Below are positions 1 through 7,324 of a stretch of 40,399 nucleotides of DNA, piece by piece (the stretch's first letter is position 1; each line of letters opens with the position of its first letter). The DNA is taken from the IMG/VR virus record IMGVR_UViG_3300021474_000012, positions 1-40,399 of that record; one strand, given 5' to 3'. The position numbers and the translations under genes were made by a program. This DNA comes from a virus. The notes beneath the pieces are model-generated. The model was given only the letters and a program-made list of their open reading frames with translations. It ran no database searches and was not told the origin of the DNA.

Positions 1-50
1 GGCGGGGGCGGGGGCGGGGGCGTGGGCGAGGGCGTGGGCGGGGGCGGGGG
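1..50 (+). repeat. Hexanucleotide tandem repeat, 5' end of window (GGCGNG units)
   Basis: About eight units of a six-base repeat, GGCG followed by G, T or A and then G. Read in the frame of the gene that closes at 139, each unit is Ala plus one variable residue (Gly, Trp or Arg), and only one base position varies. The same units are found at the right end of the window. The runs of five Gs make a G-quadruplex plausible. This is the likely reason the assembly broke here. Confidence 0.9.
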
Positions 51-139
51 ATAAAAATTTTGACGAACACATAATCGCCGAAGCGGACAAGCTACTTGAA
101 TTGCTCGCCGCTGCTCCGGTTCGCGCGTCGATGACCTGA
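2..139 (+). CDS. C-terminal part of the conserved phage protein begun at 39910 (gene spans the window ends)
   Basis: This frame has no start of its own. It opens in the Ala-Gly/Ala-Trp/Ala-Arg repeat and continues as DKNFDEHIIAEADKLLELL before stopping with TGA at 137-139. The gene starting at 39910 runs off the right end in the same Ala-X repeat and the same phase, so the two are one gene on a circular or terminally redundant genome. As I recall, proteins related to the 39910 product commonly end with an alanine-rich repeat followed by a short amphipathic segment containing ADKLLELL-like residues, which is what is seen here. The true repeat number cannot be read from this window. Confidence 0.8.
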   Translation, partial: AGAGAGAWARAWAGAGDKNFDEHIIAEADKLLELLAAAPVRASMT

Positions 140-193
140 TGGTAACCGTGCCGCCGCATGCGTGCGACGGATCGGCCACCACCAGGAACCACC

Positions 194-1357
194 ATGAACG
201 ACACCACCACTGTCATCATACCTGCCTCAGAAATCGAGGCCGTGCACACCGAATCCGGCCTTACCGTCGAACGCTTCACCACCATCCGCGCCGGTTTCGC
301 CGGGCACTTCACCGAACTCGCTTCCATCCTCGAAGCGGCCAAACAGGTCACAGTCCTGAAGCCCAAGGCCGCACGCGCCATCCGCCTCGAGCTGCGCGCG
401 CTCCGGTCAGCGGCCGACAAGACGCGAAAGGAGCTGAAGGATAACGCGCTCAAGGAAGGGCGCGCGATCGATGGCCTGAACAAAGTGCTGATCGCGCACG
501 CATCGCCGGTCGAAGATGAGATGGAGGCGATTGAGAAGGCTGAGGAGATCGCAGCAGCCAAGGCAAGGGAAGCGCTGGTGGTGGAGCGCGGCCGCTTGCT
601 GGCCCCCTATGCTGATCCGTCCATCTATCCCCTTGGCGACCTGACCGAGGAGCAGTTCAAGTCGGTGCTCGAGACGCTGAAGGGCACGCACGAGAGGAAG
701 CTCGAGCAGGAGCGCCAGCGTGCCGAGGCTGAGGCCAAGCGCGTGGCAGAGGAAGCGGCCGAGCGCGAACGGCTGCGCGCCGAGAATGAACGGATGCGGG
801 CGGAAAATGAACGGCTGGCCAAGATCGCTGAACAGGAGCGGGCGGCCAGGGCTGAGGCCGAGAGGGAAGCGGCAGCCGCAGCCGCAGCGAAGGCCGAAGA
901 GCGCCGGCTTGAGAATGAGGCGCGGGACCGGCACCTGGCCGAGGTCGATGCATTCGCGCGCAAGCTCGAGGCTGAGCAGATGGCGGCCGCAGCCAAGGCA
1001 AAGGCCGATGCTGATGCTGCAATTGCTGCACTCGAGGAAAAGGGCCGCCGAGAATATGCCGAGGCCAAGGCCAAGATCGATGCCGCGGAGAAGGCTGCCG
1101 CCGATGCCAAGTTCAAGGCCGAGACGGAGCACGCGGCCAAGGTTCGCGCCGAGCAGGAAGCCGAAGCCAAGGCCGAGCGCGCGCGAAAAAAGGCCGCTGC
1201 CGCACCGGATGCCGAGAAGGTCCGCAGCCTGGCAAAAATGATCCGTGTCATCCCCATCCCGAAGCTCAGCGATGGCAGCCCGCTTCAGCAGAAGATCGCC
1301 GACCAGGTGAGCAAGTTCGCGGCATGGCTCGAATCCGAAGCCGAGAAGCTGACGTGA
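194..1357 (+). CDS. Long coiled-coil protein of the recombination operon
   Basis: A 387-residue protein. Residues 1-110 are a mixed helical head domain. From about residue 165 to 350 it is an almost uninterrupted Ala/Glu/Arg/Lys-rich coiled coil, with a short non-repetitive tail at the end. ATG 194 is preferred over the in-frame ATG 158 because it follows a CCACCAGGAACCACC leader with an AGGA ribosome site. Similar head-plus-coil proteins are common in phages directly upstream of RecE-like nucleases and single-strand annealing proteins, where their role is not established. Its stop overlaps the GTG start of the nuclease gene, so the two are probably translationally coupled. I cannot assign a biochemical function. 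Confidence 0.85.
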   Translation: MNDTTTVIIPASEIEAVHTESGLTVERFTTIRAGFAGHFTELASILEAAKQVTVLKPKAARAIRLELRALRSAADKTRKELKDNALKEGRAIDGLNKVLIAHASPVEDEMEAIEKAEEIAAAKAREALVVERGRLLAPYADPSIYPLGDLTEEQFKSVLETLKGTHERKLEQERQRAEAEAKRVAEEAAERERLRAENERMRAENERLAKIAEQERAARAEAEREAAAAAAAKAEERRLENEARDRHLAEVDAFARKLEAEQMAAAAKAKADADAAIAALEEKGRREYAEAKAKIDAAEKAAADAKFKAETEHAAKVRAEQEAEAKAERARKKAAAAPDAEKVRSLAKMIRVIPIPKLSDGSPLQQKIADQVSKFAAWLESEAEKLT

Positions 1358-2148
1358 TCTCCTACACCGAAACGGCCGAGGAATATCACGCCAATTCTGC
1401 CATCGGCAGTTCCGATATCCGCGCCTTCATGCGCTCGCCGATCCTGTTCAAGAAGCAGCGCGAAGGCAAATGGCCGAAGGAAACACCGGCAATGCTGTTC
1501 GGCACGGCATCGCATATGAGCATGCTCGAGCCCGAGCGATTCCTGGCAACCTATGTCATCAAGCCAGCGGGGATGAAAGCGAACACCATCGCCGGCAGCG
1601 CATGGCACGCCAAGGTGGATGCGCTGGGCATGAAGCCGATCGGTGCCCATGATGCGGCCGCGCTAGGTGAAATGCACGCATCGATGCCAGCCGAAATCGG
1701 CGCCATTCTCAAGCGATCCAAGGCAGAAGTCACCTACCGCACCAGCATCGCGCGCGACGTTGAAGTGCAGTGCCGGATTGATGCGCTGGATGGTGTGCAG
1801 CCCTACGACCTTAAGACCATCAAGGCCATCGAAACCATCGACAAGGCGATTGTTCGCCTCGGTTATCACTACCAGGCGAATTGGTATGAACGGGTGATGG
1901 AGGCCGAGACGGGAACGGCGCCGGCTCCGCTGCGCTTCATCTTTGTCGAGAATCTTCCGCCATACCGCTGGCGCATGGTCGATCTCGATGCCGACTACCG
2001 CGCGATCGCAGCCAAGGCCGTGGACGATGCGCTGGCCGAACTCGCCGCGCGCATGAAGTCGGGCGCATGGGTCGACCGCGATGACTTGAACTACCTCGCC
2101 AGCCCACCGGACTGGATGAACGATTCCTCTTTCGATGATGAAGGGTGA
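1354..2148 (+). CDS. PDDEXK-family exonuclease, RecE-like
   Basis: A 264-residue nuclease expected to resect double-stranded DNA ends during phage recombination. The PDDEXK pattern is visible: Glu125 in a strand, Asp143 in CRIDALD, the Asp152-Leu-Lys154-Thr motif, and a downstream GYHYQANWY helix (171-178) of the kind that follows the active site in RecE/Cas4-like nucleases. An N-terminal GTASHMSMLEP segment (50-60) is also typical. I place the start at GTG 1354, which forms a GTGA overlap with the upstream stop and begins right at the conserved N-terminus. ATG 1324 would add ten residues encoded inside the upstream gene. Confidence in the family is high. The exact subfamily is not resolved. 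Confidence 0.88.
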   Translation: MISYTETAEEYHANSAIGSSDIRAFMRSPILFKKQREGKWPKETPAMLFGTASHMSMLEPERFLATYVIKPAGMKANTIAGSAWHAKVDALGMKPIGAHDAAALGEMHASMPAEIGAILKRSKAEVTYRTSIARDVEVQCRIDALDGVQPYDLKTIKAIETIDKAIVRLGYHYQANWYERVMEAETGTAPAPLRFIFVENLPPYRWRMVDLDADYRAIAAKAVDDALAELAARMKSGAWVDRDDLNYLASPPDWMNDSSFDDEG

Positions 2149-2151
2149 GCC

Positions 2152-2568
2152 ATGGTACACTGGAAAACGCTTTTGGATCCGAGTGTCTACCTTGGAGCGC
2201 AAGACTTCCCGAAAGAGAAGACGGTCAAGATCGGCCGAGTAGTGCGCGAGGAGATGCCAGAGCGCGACAAGAATAAAAAAGCCACCAGCGCACCCATGAT
2301 CTATTTCACTCACAATGGAGTAGAGCTGCCGCGCAAGTTCAAGGTGCCGAAATCCGTAATGTATGGCCTGAACCTTTTACTCGGCGTCGACACTGATTCA
2401 TGGATTGGCAAGGATATCACGCTCTATGCCACCCGCTGCGATTCATTCGGCGATGTCGAAGAATGCATCCGCGTGCGATTCCCGGCCGAGATCGATGAGA
2501 AGATTTTGCGCATGCTGAGGAAGAAGAAAGCCAACCTGAAAACCTATACGATCGATTCCAAGCTATGA
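2152..2568 (+). CDS. Conserved small phage protein next to the exonuclease, possible recombination partner
   Basis: A 138-residue protein beginning MVHWKTLLDPSVYLGAQDF. Its core contains GKDITLYATRCDSFGDVEECIRVR (about 93-116), a pattern I recognise from small proteins of many phages and prophages near RecE/RecT-type genes. The alternation of strands with basic and aromatic residues could be an OB-like fold, but I see no diagnostic motif. No separate RecT, Erf or Red-beta type annealing protein is evident in the window, so this gene or the coiled-coil protein could fill that role. That is inference only. It lies 3 bases after the nuclease gene and overlaps the next gene by ATGA. Confidence 0.75.
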   Translation: MVHWKTLLDPSVYLGAQDFPKEKTVKIGRVVREEMPERDKNKKATSAPMIYFTHNGVELPRKFKVPKSVMYGLNLLLGVDTDSWIGKDITLYATRCDSFGDVEECIRVRFPAEIDEKILRMLRKKKANLKTYTIDSKL

Positions 2569-2819
2569 GCGAGACCCATTGCGATTCCTGCCACTGCCTC
2601 CTGCTCCAGCCGTGGGGATTCCATGGCCTGGAGCTGTGTGGCCCGTGCTGCACCGGCGAGGCTGATACCGTCGACACGCTGACCTACGACTGCCTCGACG
2701 ACTGCAACGCGATGGGGGTCGACAGCACCGAGCGCGAGATCGATCGCGGCCAGCCGGTTCGCTGCCCGTTCTGCAAAGGACCTGTCAGGCTCACGGGGAA
2801 GGCGGTGCGACCGGAATGA
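2565..2819 (+). CDS. Cys-rich zinc-ribbon protein, paralogue A
   Basis: An 84-residue protein with four Cys clusters: C6-x2-C9-x-C11, C25-x2-C28-C29, C43-x3-C47 and C67-x2-C70. These should bind one or two zinc ions. The central segment LLQPWGF...LCGPCCTGEAD is repeated almost exactly in the protein at 8076, and the DNA there shares a 20-base identical stretch, so the two are duplicates. No catalytic motif is visible. DNA, RNA or protein binding are all possible. It overlaps both neighbours by ATGA and is part of the early small-gene operon. Confidence 0.8.
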   Translation: MSETHCDSCHCLLLQPWGFHGLELCGPCCTGEADTVDTLTYDCLDDCNAMGVDSTEREIDRGQPVRCPFCKGPVRLTGKAVRPE

Positions 2820-3037
2820 CCGATGACCCCATCTTCTGCGCCCGCTGCTTCAAGGAACTGCCGGCGCTGCCAAGCAATTCTCAGGAGGTTGACTGCCCGA
2901 GTTGTGGCGCAGACATCGTGTGCGAGGAAACCGATGTGCTGACGCATGTGCAGTGGGTGGAGAAGTGCGGCGAGGTGAACGACGACATGATAGCCGCGGA
3001 GAAGGATGGGCTCATCAAGCGGAGCGACAAGCCATGA
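2816..3037 (+). CDS. Small zinc-ribbon protein
   Basis: A 73-residue protein with two CxxC knuckles (C8-x2-C11 and C27-x2-C30), the classic rubredoxin-like zinc ribbon, followed by an acidic helical tail. No enzymatic feature is seen. It overlaps the preceding zinc-ribbon gene and the next gene by four bases each. Such short zinc ribbons in phage early regions are usually of unknown role, and some modify host transcription. I cannot go further. Confidence 0.72.
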   Translation: MTDDPIFCARCFKELPALPSNSQEVDCPSCGADIVCEETDVLTHVQWVEKCGEVNDDMIAAEKDGLIKRSDKP

Positions 3038-3393
3038 CCATCGCTCGCTATGAAGAACAATGGGAAAGCAGCGGCAACCATAGCTGTCTGCGCCTGGTCG
3101 AAGTCGTGCCTGGATCGGACATGGTTGGCGATTGGTGCCGCGCCGATGACGTGGACCAGCTCGAGCGGGAAATAACTCGCCTGCAGCTCGCTCTAACGCA
3201 GACCGGAAACGCGGCAAAGGCAGCATGGGAAGGCAAAGCCGAAGCAGAAACAAAGGCCGCAGCGCTGCTCATCGTCGTCCGCTCCTGCCTGGTCGATATC
3301 TCGCGCGTGCTCCATGTCGGATATGAGCCGGGGATGCTGGACGATGCGGCAGAGGCTTGCCGGAATGCGATTTCACCGGAGGCAAAGAGATAG
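3034..3393 (+). CDS. Hypothetical early protein with central helix
   Basis: A 119-residue protein starting MTIARYEEQWESSG. The middle part (about 40-75) is a predicted coiled-coil helix (DQLEREITRLQLALTQ), followed by a second helical region with CRNAISPEAKR at the C-terminus. ATG 3034 is chosen because it forms an ATGA overlap with the upstream stop; the longer frame from 2902 would lie inside the upstream gene. I do not recognise a family. Confidence 0.7.
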   Translation: MTIARYEEQWESSGNHSCLRLVEVVPGSDMVGDWCRADDVDQLEREITRLQLALTQTGNAAKAAWEGKAEAETKAAALLIVVRSCLVDISRVLHVGYEPGMLDDAAEACRNAISPEAKR

Positions 3394-3395
3394 CC

Positions 3396-3647
3396 ATGCA
3401 CCCCGTAATGTTCCCCGAGTCTAATTTCGTCCTCGGTAAGCCCGCTGAGATGACGCACGACGAATGCGTGCCGCTACCCGTTTGGCGCGATGGCCAGCAG
3501 TGCATTTCGTGCTGGCAACTGACCGATGCTGAGCTGGCCGAGATCGTAAAGACCAAGCGCGTTTATCTGTCGTGCATCACCGGGTGGAGTCAGCCGCCGG
3601 TTTGGCTGGCGATCAAAAATCCATTCACCACACCCGAGGCAAAATGA
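3396..3647 (+). CDS. Hypothetical early protein
   Basis: An 83-residue protein, MHPVMFPESNFVLGKP onward, with a CISCW pair and several Trp residues. ATG 3396 is chosen because GGAGG lies 14 bases upstream and the gene before it has just ended. The in-frame ATG at 3357 would overlap that gene by 37 bases. The CxxC pair alone is too little for a zinc-ribbon claim. It ends in an ATGA overlap with the next gene. Function unknown. Confidence 0.68.
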   Translation: MHPVMFPESNFVLGKPAEMTHDECVPLPVWRDGQQCISCWQLTDAELAEIVKTKRVYLSCITGWSQPPVWLAIKNPFTTPEAK

Positions 3648-4051
3648 GCAGCAAGACCCAGCTCCGCGAAGAAATCATCAAGCTGCGCGCGACCATTCAC
3701 GCGGCCCATGACCACATCCACAACGGCCGCATCAGCGAAGGCCATGAAGCGCTCCACTGCGGCGCCAATGAGCAGATCGATGAAGCATTGCAGGGCCAGA
3801 ATATCACCCAAGACGCAGCCGCGCGCATCCTTCGATTCACCGAAGATTTCAACGCGCTGTGCGTCGAGCAGGGCGTCCCGGCCGCAATGGTCATCCTGGT
3901 GCCGAGCGCGACAATGGATGGCGCGATGTCGATTCAGGTCGGCGGCCATATCCCGACCGTGCAATGGATCCGGCACATGATGGGTAAAGGGCCGACGAGC
4001 ACGCCACAGGAGCCGCAGAGTCGGTTGATTCTGCCTAGTGGTGGCCGATGA
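3644..4051 (+). CDS. Hypothetical early protein
   Basis: A 135-residue protein. The N-terminal 60 residues are helical with several His residues (IHAAHDHIHNG). The middle contains VILVPSATMDGAMSIQ, which looks like a beta hairpin. No catalytic motif, membrane segment or signal peptide is present. It overlaps the genes before and after by four bases, so it is translated as part of the early cluster. I do not recognise a family. Confidence 0.7.
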   Translation: MSSKTQLREEIIKLRATIHAAHDHIHNGRISEGHEALHCGANEQIDEALQGQNITQDAAARILRFTEDFNALCVEQGVPAAMVILVPSATMDGAMSIQVGGHIPTVQWIRHMMGKGPTSTPQEPQSRLILPSGGR

Positions 4052-4311
4052 GTCGTGCACATCGCCGAATGATCTTCGAGCGCGTCCAAGCAGACATTGA
4101 GCACCGCGGATGGTGTGCGGCAATGGATGCCCAAGACGATATCGATCGGATTATTTTTGTCGATGAGTTCGTGGACCGGCAAAATGGTTTCTATTATGAT
4201 GATGACTATGCCGAGGAAGACGACGGCCAAGAGGATCCCGATGAATGGTGGGATCAGGCCGAAGATGCAGCCATGGGACCGGGACCGGAAATATCGAGGT
4301 ACGCACAATGA
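4048..4311 (+). CDS. Small protein with strongly acidic C-terminal half
   Basis: An 87-residue protein. The N-terminal 30 residues are basic and helical (MSRAHRRMIFERVQADIEHR). From residue 30 on it is dominated by Asp and Glu, with the cluster YYDDDYAEEDDGQEDPDE. Such acidity is seen in phage DNA-mimic inhibitors of restriction or CRISPR systems, but also in many unrelated small proteins, so I give this only as a possibility. It overlaps the RusA gene by four bases. Confidence 0.7.
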   Translation: MSRAHRRMIFERVQADIEHRGWCAAMDAQDDIDRIIFVDEFVDRQNGFYYDDDYAEEDDGQEDPDEWWDQAEDAAMGPGPEISRYAQ

Positions 4312-4745
4312 ACCAGACCGAAATACCATTGGGCGATATCGTCCGCTCATCGCTCCACATATCCTTGCCATGGCCACCATCGCTCTCGGCCTATTATCGC
4401 CCTATCGGCTGGTCAAAAAAGAATGCGGCCGGCAAGGTTTTATTCAGCGGCGCCAAGCTGGTCCGCACGCGCAAGGCACGCATATACCGGGACAGCGTTA
4501 TCTGTTTCGTGCGCGCGAAAATGGGGCCGGTTATCTCGCCATTCACCAAGCCGGTTCGCCTCGAGATGGAAGCACATGAACCGGACAGGCGCGCGCGAGA
4601 TGAAGATAACCTAAAGAAAGCCGTTTACGATTCGCTCAAGTGGGCCGGCGTGCTCGCTGACGATAAACTCATCCGTGAATCGACATTCGCCTTCGCGCCT
4701 ATCATCAAGGGTGGGCGCATCGATCTCATCATCACTGAACTCTAG
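4308..4745 (+). CDS. rusA: RusA-family Holliday-junction resolvase
   Basis: A 145-residue endonuclease that cuts four-way DNA junctions, usually as a dimer, during phage replication and recombination. RusA features are clear: the N-terminal ISLPWPPSLSAYYRP (PPSxNxxxR-like) segment, then the acidic motif RARDEDNLKKAVYDSL with Asp98 and Asp100, and VLADD with Asp118/Asp119, matching the catalytic aspartates of the family. ATG 4308 overlaps the upstream stop and gives the normal RusA length. The context next to a RecE-like nuclease fits a recombination role. Confidence 0.92.
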   Translation: MNQTEIPLGDIVRSSLHISLPWPPSLSAYYRPIGWSKKNAAGKVLFSGAKLVRTRKARIYRDSVICFVRAKMGPVISPFTKPVRLEMEAHEPDRRARDEDNLKKAVYDSLKWAGVLADDKLIRESTFAFAPIIKGGRIDLIITEL

Positions 4746-4758
4746 AAAGAATACTCAT

Positions 4759-5166
4759 ATGAGTTTTGATATCTACATCGGCAATGCGACCATCCGGAAT
4801 TGCCCTGATGAAAACCTACTCGATTTAGTGGTTGAGAAGGTAACGCATCCCGATTCGCCTGTTATGCCGCCCGACCCTGCCGATAAGGGATGGGGCGACA
4901 TCAGCGGAAAGACCAATGGCCGTCATCCTGGCTATCTGCAAATGGATTATTGGGCCAAGGAAATGGGTGTGCATGGTGTCTGGTTTGACAAGGAAATCGG
5001 ATTGATGCGCGATCACCCAGGCATTCAGCCGCTCAAGCAATGCCACCTGGATTCGCATATCGCTGCGCAAAAAATCCATCCCGATGACTTCCGTCTGTCC
5101 TGGTACATTTTCTGGATGAAATGGGCTCTGGCCAATTGCCAGTTCCCGGCCGTCTACAATCATTGA
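4759..5166 (+). CDS. Hypothetical protein, Trp/His-rich
   Basis: A 135-residue protein beginning MSFDIYIGNATIRNCPDENL. It contains GHxGYLQMDYWAKEMGVHGVWF-like features (actual residues about 58-77) and ends WKWALANCQFPAVYNH-like with several aromatic residues. The N-terminus resembles small phage proteins that begin with FDIYIGNA, whose role is unknown to me. ATG 4759 has a weak purine-rich site (AGAAAG) upstream. No membrane or catalytic motifs are seen. Confidence 0.7.
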   Translation: MSFDIYIGNATIRNCPDENLLDLVVEKVTHPDSPVMPPDPADKGWGDISGKTNGRHPGYLQMDYWAKEMGVHGVWFDKEIGLMRDHPGIQPLKQCHLDSHIAAQKIHPDDFRLSWYIFWMKWALANCQFPAVYNH

Positions 5167-5198
5167 CCGTCTCACCACCAACCCCGCAAAGGGATAGA

Positions 5199-5540
5199 AT
5201 GAAAAACGTATCCAAGCCCACATCCTCCATCATCCTCGCCGGCATCCAGAAGGCCATGCGCGAGCAGAAGACCAACCCCTATCAGATCGCCAAGGCCAGC
5301 GGAATGCCGCTGACGACGGTGCAGCGGTTGCTCGAGAAGCGGATCAATGTTCCCCTTCGCAACGTCGAAATGCTGGCCAAAGCTCTCGGCGTCACCATCC
5401 TGGTCGCGTTCGAGTCGAAGCCCAAGGCCAAGCCCGGCACCGGCCGCGGTCATGGCATCGTCAAGGTGTCGGTGGTCAATCGCCCAAAGATGAAGCCGAC
5501 CCCGACCAAGATGAGCAACGCCACCGGCGGAATCGAATAG
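5199..5540 (+). CDS. Cro/C1 (XRE)-type helix-turn-helix regulator
   Basis: A 113-residue DNA-binding protein. Residues 13-70 match the five-helix XRE fold: NPYQIAKASGMPLTTVQRLL (26-45) is the helix-turn-helix, with the typical Gln/Ala of the first helix and the LPLRNVEMLAKALGV-type last helix (52-65). The C-terminal 40 residues are basic and probably unstructured. It starts at ATG 5199 after an AAGGGA ribosome site. It probably controls early or late transcription. The palindrome at 10021-10043 is one possible binding site, but this is only a guess. No partner repressor is seen. Confidence 0.85.
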   Translation: MKNVSKPTSSIILAGIQKAMREQKTNPYQIAKASGMPLTTVQRLLEKRINVPLRNVEMLAKALGVTILVAFESKPKAKPGTGRGHGIVKVSVVNRPKMKPTPTKMSNATGGIE

Positions 5541-5542
5541 CC

Positions 5543-5950
5543 ATGGCCCTGTTCCGTCAAAAGCCAGTGAATATCGAAGCGCGCAAGTTCATCACCAACA
5601 ATGGACCAGACGACAAGGGCATGGATGAACTCGTCGCCTGGATCATCGACAATGGCGGCCGCGCTGAGCACAACGGAACCGCGATCAGGCTGCGCACAAA
5701 AGCAGTCTGGTCGACGGCAAACGTTGGTGACTGGATCTTGCAGGCACCGGACGGAACTTTCGGCGTGCTCAGCGATACGGCATTTTTCCGGCACTATGAA
5801 CCTGCCGTCGCTAATGAGCATGAGATCGGCGTCCAGAATTGCGAAACGTCAGGCGATCTTGGCCTGGTCAATGGCCGGCTATCGAATGGCCTTCGCATCG
5901 TGTTCAATGATCGCAGCCTTATCCGCAATTGTGTCCTGATCGCAGACTGA
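5543..5950 (+). CDS. Small conserved phage protein, GDWIL family
   Basis: A 135-residue protein. Residues 1-92 match a recurrent small phage family recognised by an N-terminal VNIEARKF strand, a central helix ending in WI, and the signature VGDWILQAPDGTFGVLSDTAF...YEP. The family's function is not known. The extra C-terminal 40 residues (VQNCETSGDLGLVNG...) are not part of that core. It starts 2 bases after the regulator gene ends. Confidence 0.72.
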   Translation: MALFRQKPVNIEARKFITNNGPDDKGMDELVAWIIDNGGRAEHNGTAIRLRTKAVWSTANVGDWILQAPDGTFGVLSDTAFFRHYEPAVANEHEIGVQNCETSGDLGLVNGRLSNGLRIVFNDRSLIRNCVLIAD

Positions 5951-5992
5951 ACCACCACCGGCCTTCGGGCCAAAACAAAGAAAGCAGCGCCA

Positions 5993-6307
5993 GTGAAATT
6001 GACTCCAGCCCAGCAAAAGAATCTCGCCAAGGTTGTGGCCGAATACGTGCCACAGGTCGCCGATGCCATCGAAGAAGCAATCTGCGCCAACGCCATCCAC
6101 AAGCGCCAGGCCACCGTCTCGCTCAGCATCAAGGTCAACCGCGATGCCGAGAAGTCGGCCAACATCAACGTCAACTGCCAGGTCAAGTCGACGGTACCCA
6201 AGAGCAGCCACGAGGATCGCAAGAAGTGGACGATGCTCGAGGTCGCTTTCGTGGTCGATGGCGAGGAGGATCCGAACCAGCAGAAGATCGAAGACGCAAC
6301 CAAGTAG
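5993..6307 (+). CDS. Hypothetical protein, GTG start
   Basis: A 104-residue protein starting from GTG 5993 (MKLTPAQQKNLAKVVAEYVP). The first 35 residues are helical and the rest is strand-rich with many Lys and Asp residues (VSLSIKVNRDAEKSANINVN). AAAGAAAG lies upstream as a weak ribosome site. The 42 bases before it start with an ACCACCACC leader, as seen before several genes of this phage. I do not recognise the family. Confidence 0.65.
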   Translation: MKLTPAQQKNLAKVVAEYVPQVADAIEEAICANAIHKRQATVSLSIKVNRDAEKSANINVNCQVKSTVPKSSHEDRKKWTMLEVAFVVDGEEDPNQQKIEDATK

Positions 6308-6366
6308 ATCGGCCGCCGATACCCCGAGGCTGAGTAGGGGAACCATAAACAAATGGATATATTGCC

Positions 6367-6879
6367 ATGGTTGATTTACAGTCACTCCGCGAGCTAGCGC
6401 AGAAGGCGACGTGGGACACGGTGCGGCCGCCTCTGAAAATCTATATCGCATCATCTTGGCGGAATCCATACCAGCCATTTGTTGTCCGCGAGCTGCGCCA
6501 TCACGGGCACCAAGTCTATGATTTCCGTGCGCCATCTTCGGAAGACACTGGATTCTCATGGCGTGAAGTGGACCCAAATTGGGAGCGCTGGACGGCGGAG
6601 CAATACGCTGCTGGCCTTGAACACCCGGCGGCGGTGAGGGGCCATAAAAACGACATGAACGCGCTAAATTGGTGCGATGTGTGTGTCCTGGTGCTGCCGT
6701 CTGGTCGCTCTGCATCGTGGGAACTCGGCTATGCCATGGGCAAGGGAAAGTCTGCCATTGTCCATATGCCAGATAAGTGCGAGCCGGAATTGATGTATCG
6801 GGGTGCGACCATCGTAGACCGGCTGCCCGATCTGGTGTTGGCGCTCGAAGCCCTCGCCCGGCTGCGGGGGGCGGAATGA
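6367..6879 (+). CDS. Nucleoside 2-deoxyribosyltransferase-like protein
   Basis: A 170-residue protein with the Rossmann-like fold shared by nucleoside 2-deoxyribosyltransferases and related N-glycosidases. Visible are the first strand with KIYIASSWRNPYQ (24-36), WCDVCVLVLPSGRSASWELGYA (102-123) with Asp104 and the likely nucleophile Glu119, and AMGKGKSAIV after it. These enzymes exchange or hydrolyse bases on deoxyribonucleosides. In phages they may serve nucleotide salvage or base modification, and related folds also hydrolyse NAD-like molecules. The residues MNALNWCDV precede the active strand as in the family. Substrate cannot be told from sequence. It ends in an ATGA overlap. Confidence 0.8.
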   Translation: MVDLQSLRELAQKATWDTVRPPLKIYIASSWRNPYQPFVVRELRHHGHQVYDFRAPSSEDTGFSWREVDPNWERWTAEQYAAGLEHPAAVRGHKNDMNALNWCDVCVLVLPSGRSASWELGYAMGKGKSAIVHMPDKCEPELMYRGATIVDRLPDLVLALEALARLRGAE

Positions 6880-7118
6880 GCCGCTCATACTTCAATAGCG
6901 AGCAAAATGCGCACATGGATGCGCTCGACCTCATTCCCATTGCTGCGCGCTGCTGGTGCGCGTGGTACCTCAAGGGTCAATGCCCTACCTGCCCGCCTCA
7001 TCTCTCGGCTGCCGATAAGATGGCGACCAAGTGCCAGGAATGCGGATCGTATCAGATCAGCCACAACAGCCCCGGCGTCTATCATCGCAAGGGGTGCGGC
7101 AAGGAGCCCAAGCCATGA
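6876..7118 (+). CDS. Small Cys-rich protein, possible zinc ribbon
   Basis: An 80-residue protein with CWCAWY, CPTC, CQEC and a final GCG near the C-terminus. CPTC and CQEC, separated by about 15 residues, would form one zinc ribbon. ATG 6876 overlaps the preceding stop; the in-frame upstream ATG at 6777 lies inside the previous gene and is rejected. Function unknown. It is one of several Cys-rich small proteins of the early region. Confidence 0.7.
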   Translation: MSRSYFNSEQNAHMDALDLIPIAARCWCAWYLKGQCPTCPPHLSAADKMATKCQECGSYQISHNSPGVYHRKGCGKEPKP

Positions 7119-7324
7119 CCCCTCCGACGATCAAGCGCAGGAACGTGGAACAATGGTGGGCAATTATCGCCAAGATTGACAGCGGGATCCTGTACGATTG
7201 GGGCAGCGCGCGTGCCGAGATTTACGCCACCAAGAAAGAGGCCAAGCGAAACCGCAATCGCTACTGCAATCCGCATCGGTTGGCCATCGTCCGCATCTCC
7301 ATCCCAGCACCGAAAGGAAAGTAG
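7115..7324 (+). CDS. Small basic hypothetical protein
   Basis: A 69-residue Lys/Arg-rich protein (MTPPTIKRRNVEQWWAIIAK...), with a KKEAKRNRNRY patch in the middle. ATG 7115 overlaps the upstream stop. No recognised domain. The basic patch might bind nucleic acid, which is not testable from sequence alone. Confidence 0.65.
   Translation: MTPPTIKRRNVEQWWAIIAKIDSGILYDWGSARAEIYATKKEAKRNRNRYCNPHRLAIVRISIPAPKGK

Noticed and set aside
407-1257. Long minus-strand and alternative-frame open frames over the coiled-coil gene
   Set aside because: They are repetitive Ala/Ser/Arg or Leu-rich translations of the coiled-coil repeat and lack independent support.
5879-6973. A 364-codon minus-strand frame across the GDWIL-family and deoxyribosyltransferase-like genes
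   Set aside because: It covers parts of three better supported + strand genes, has no domain and is rich in Arg, Pro and Leu in the way shadow frames are.
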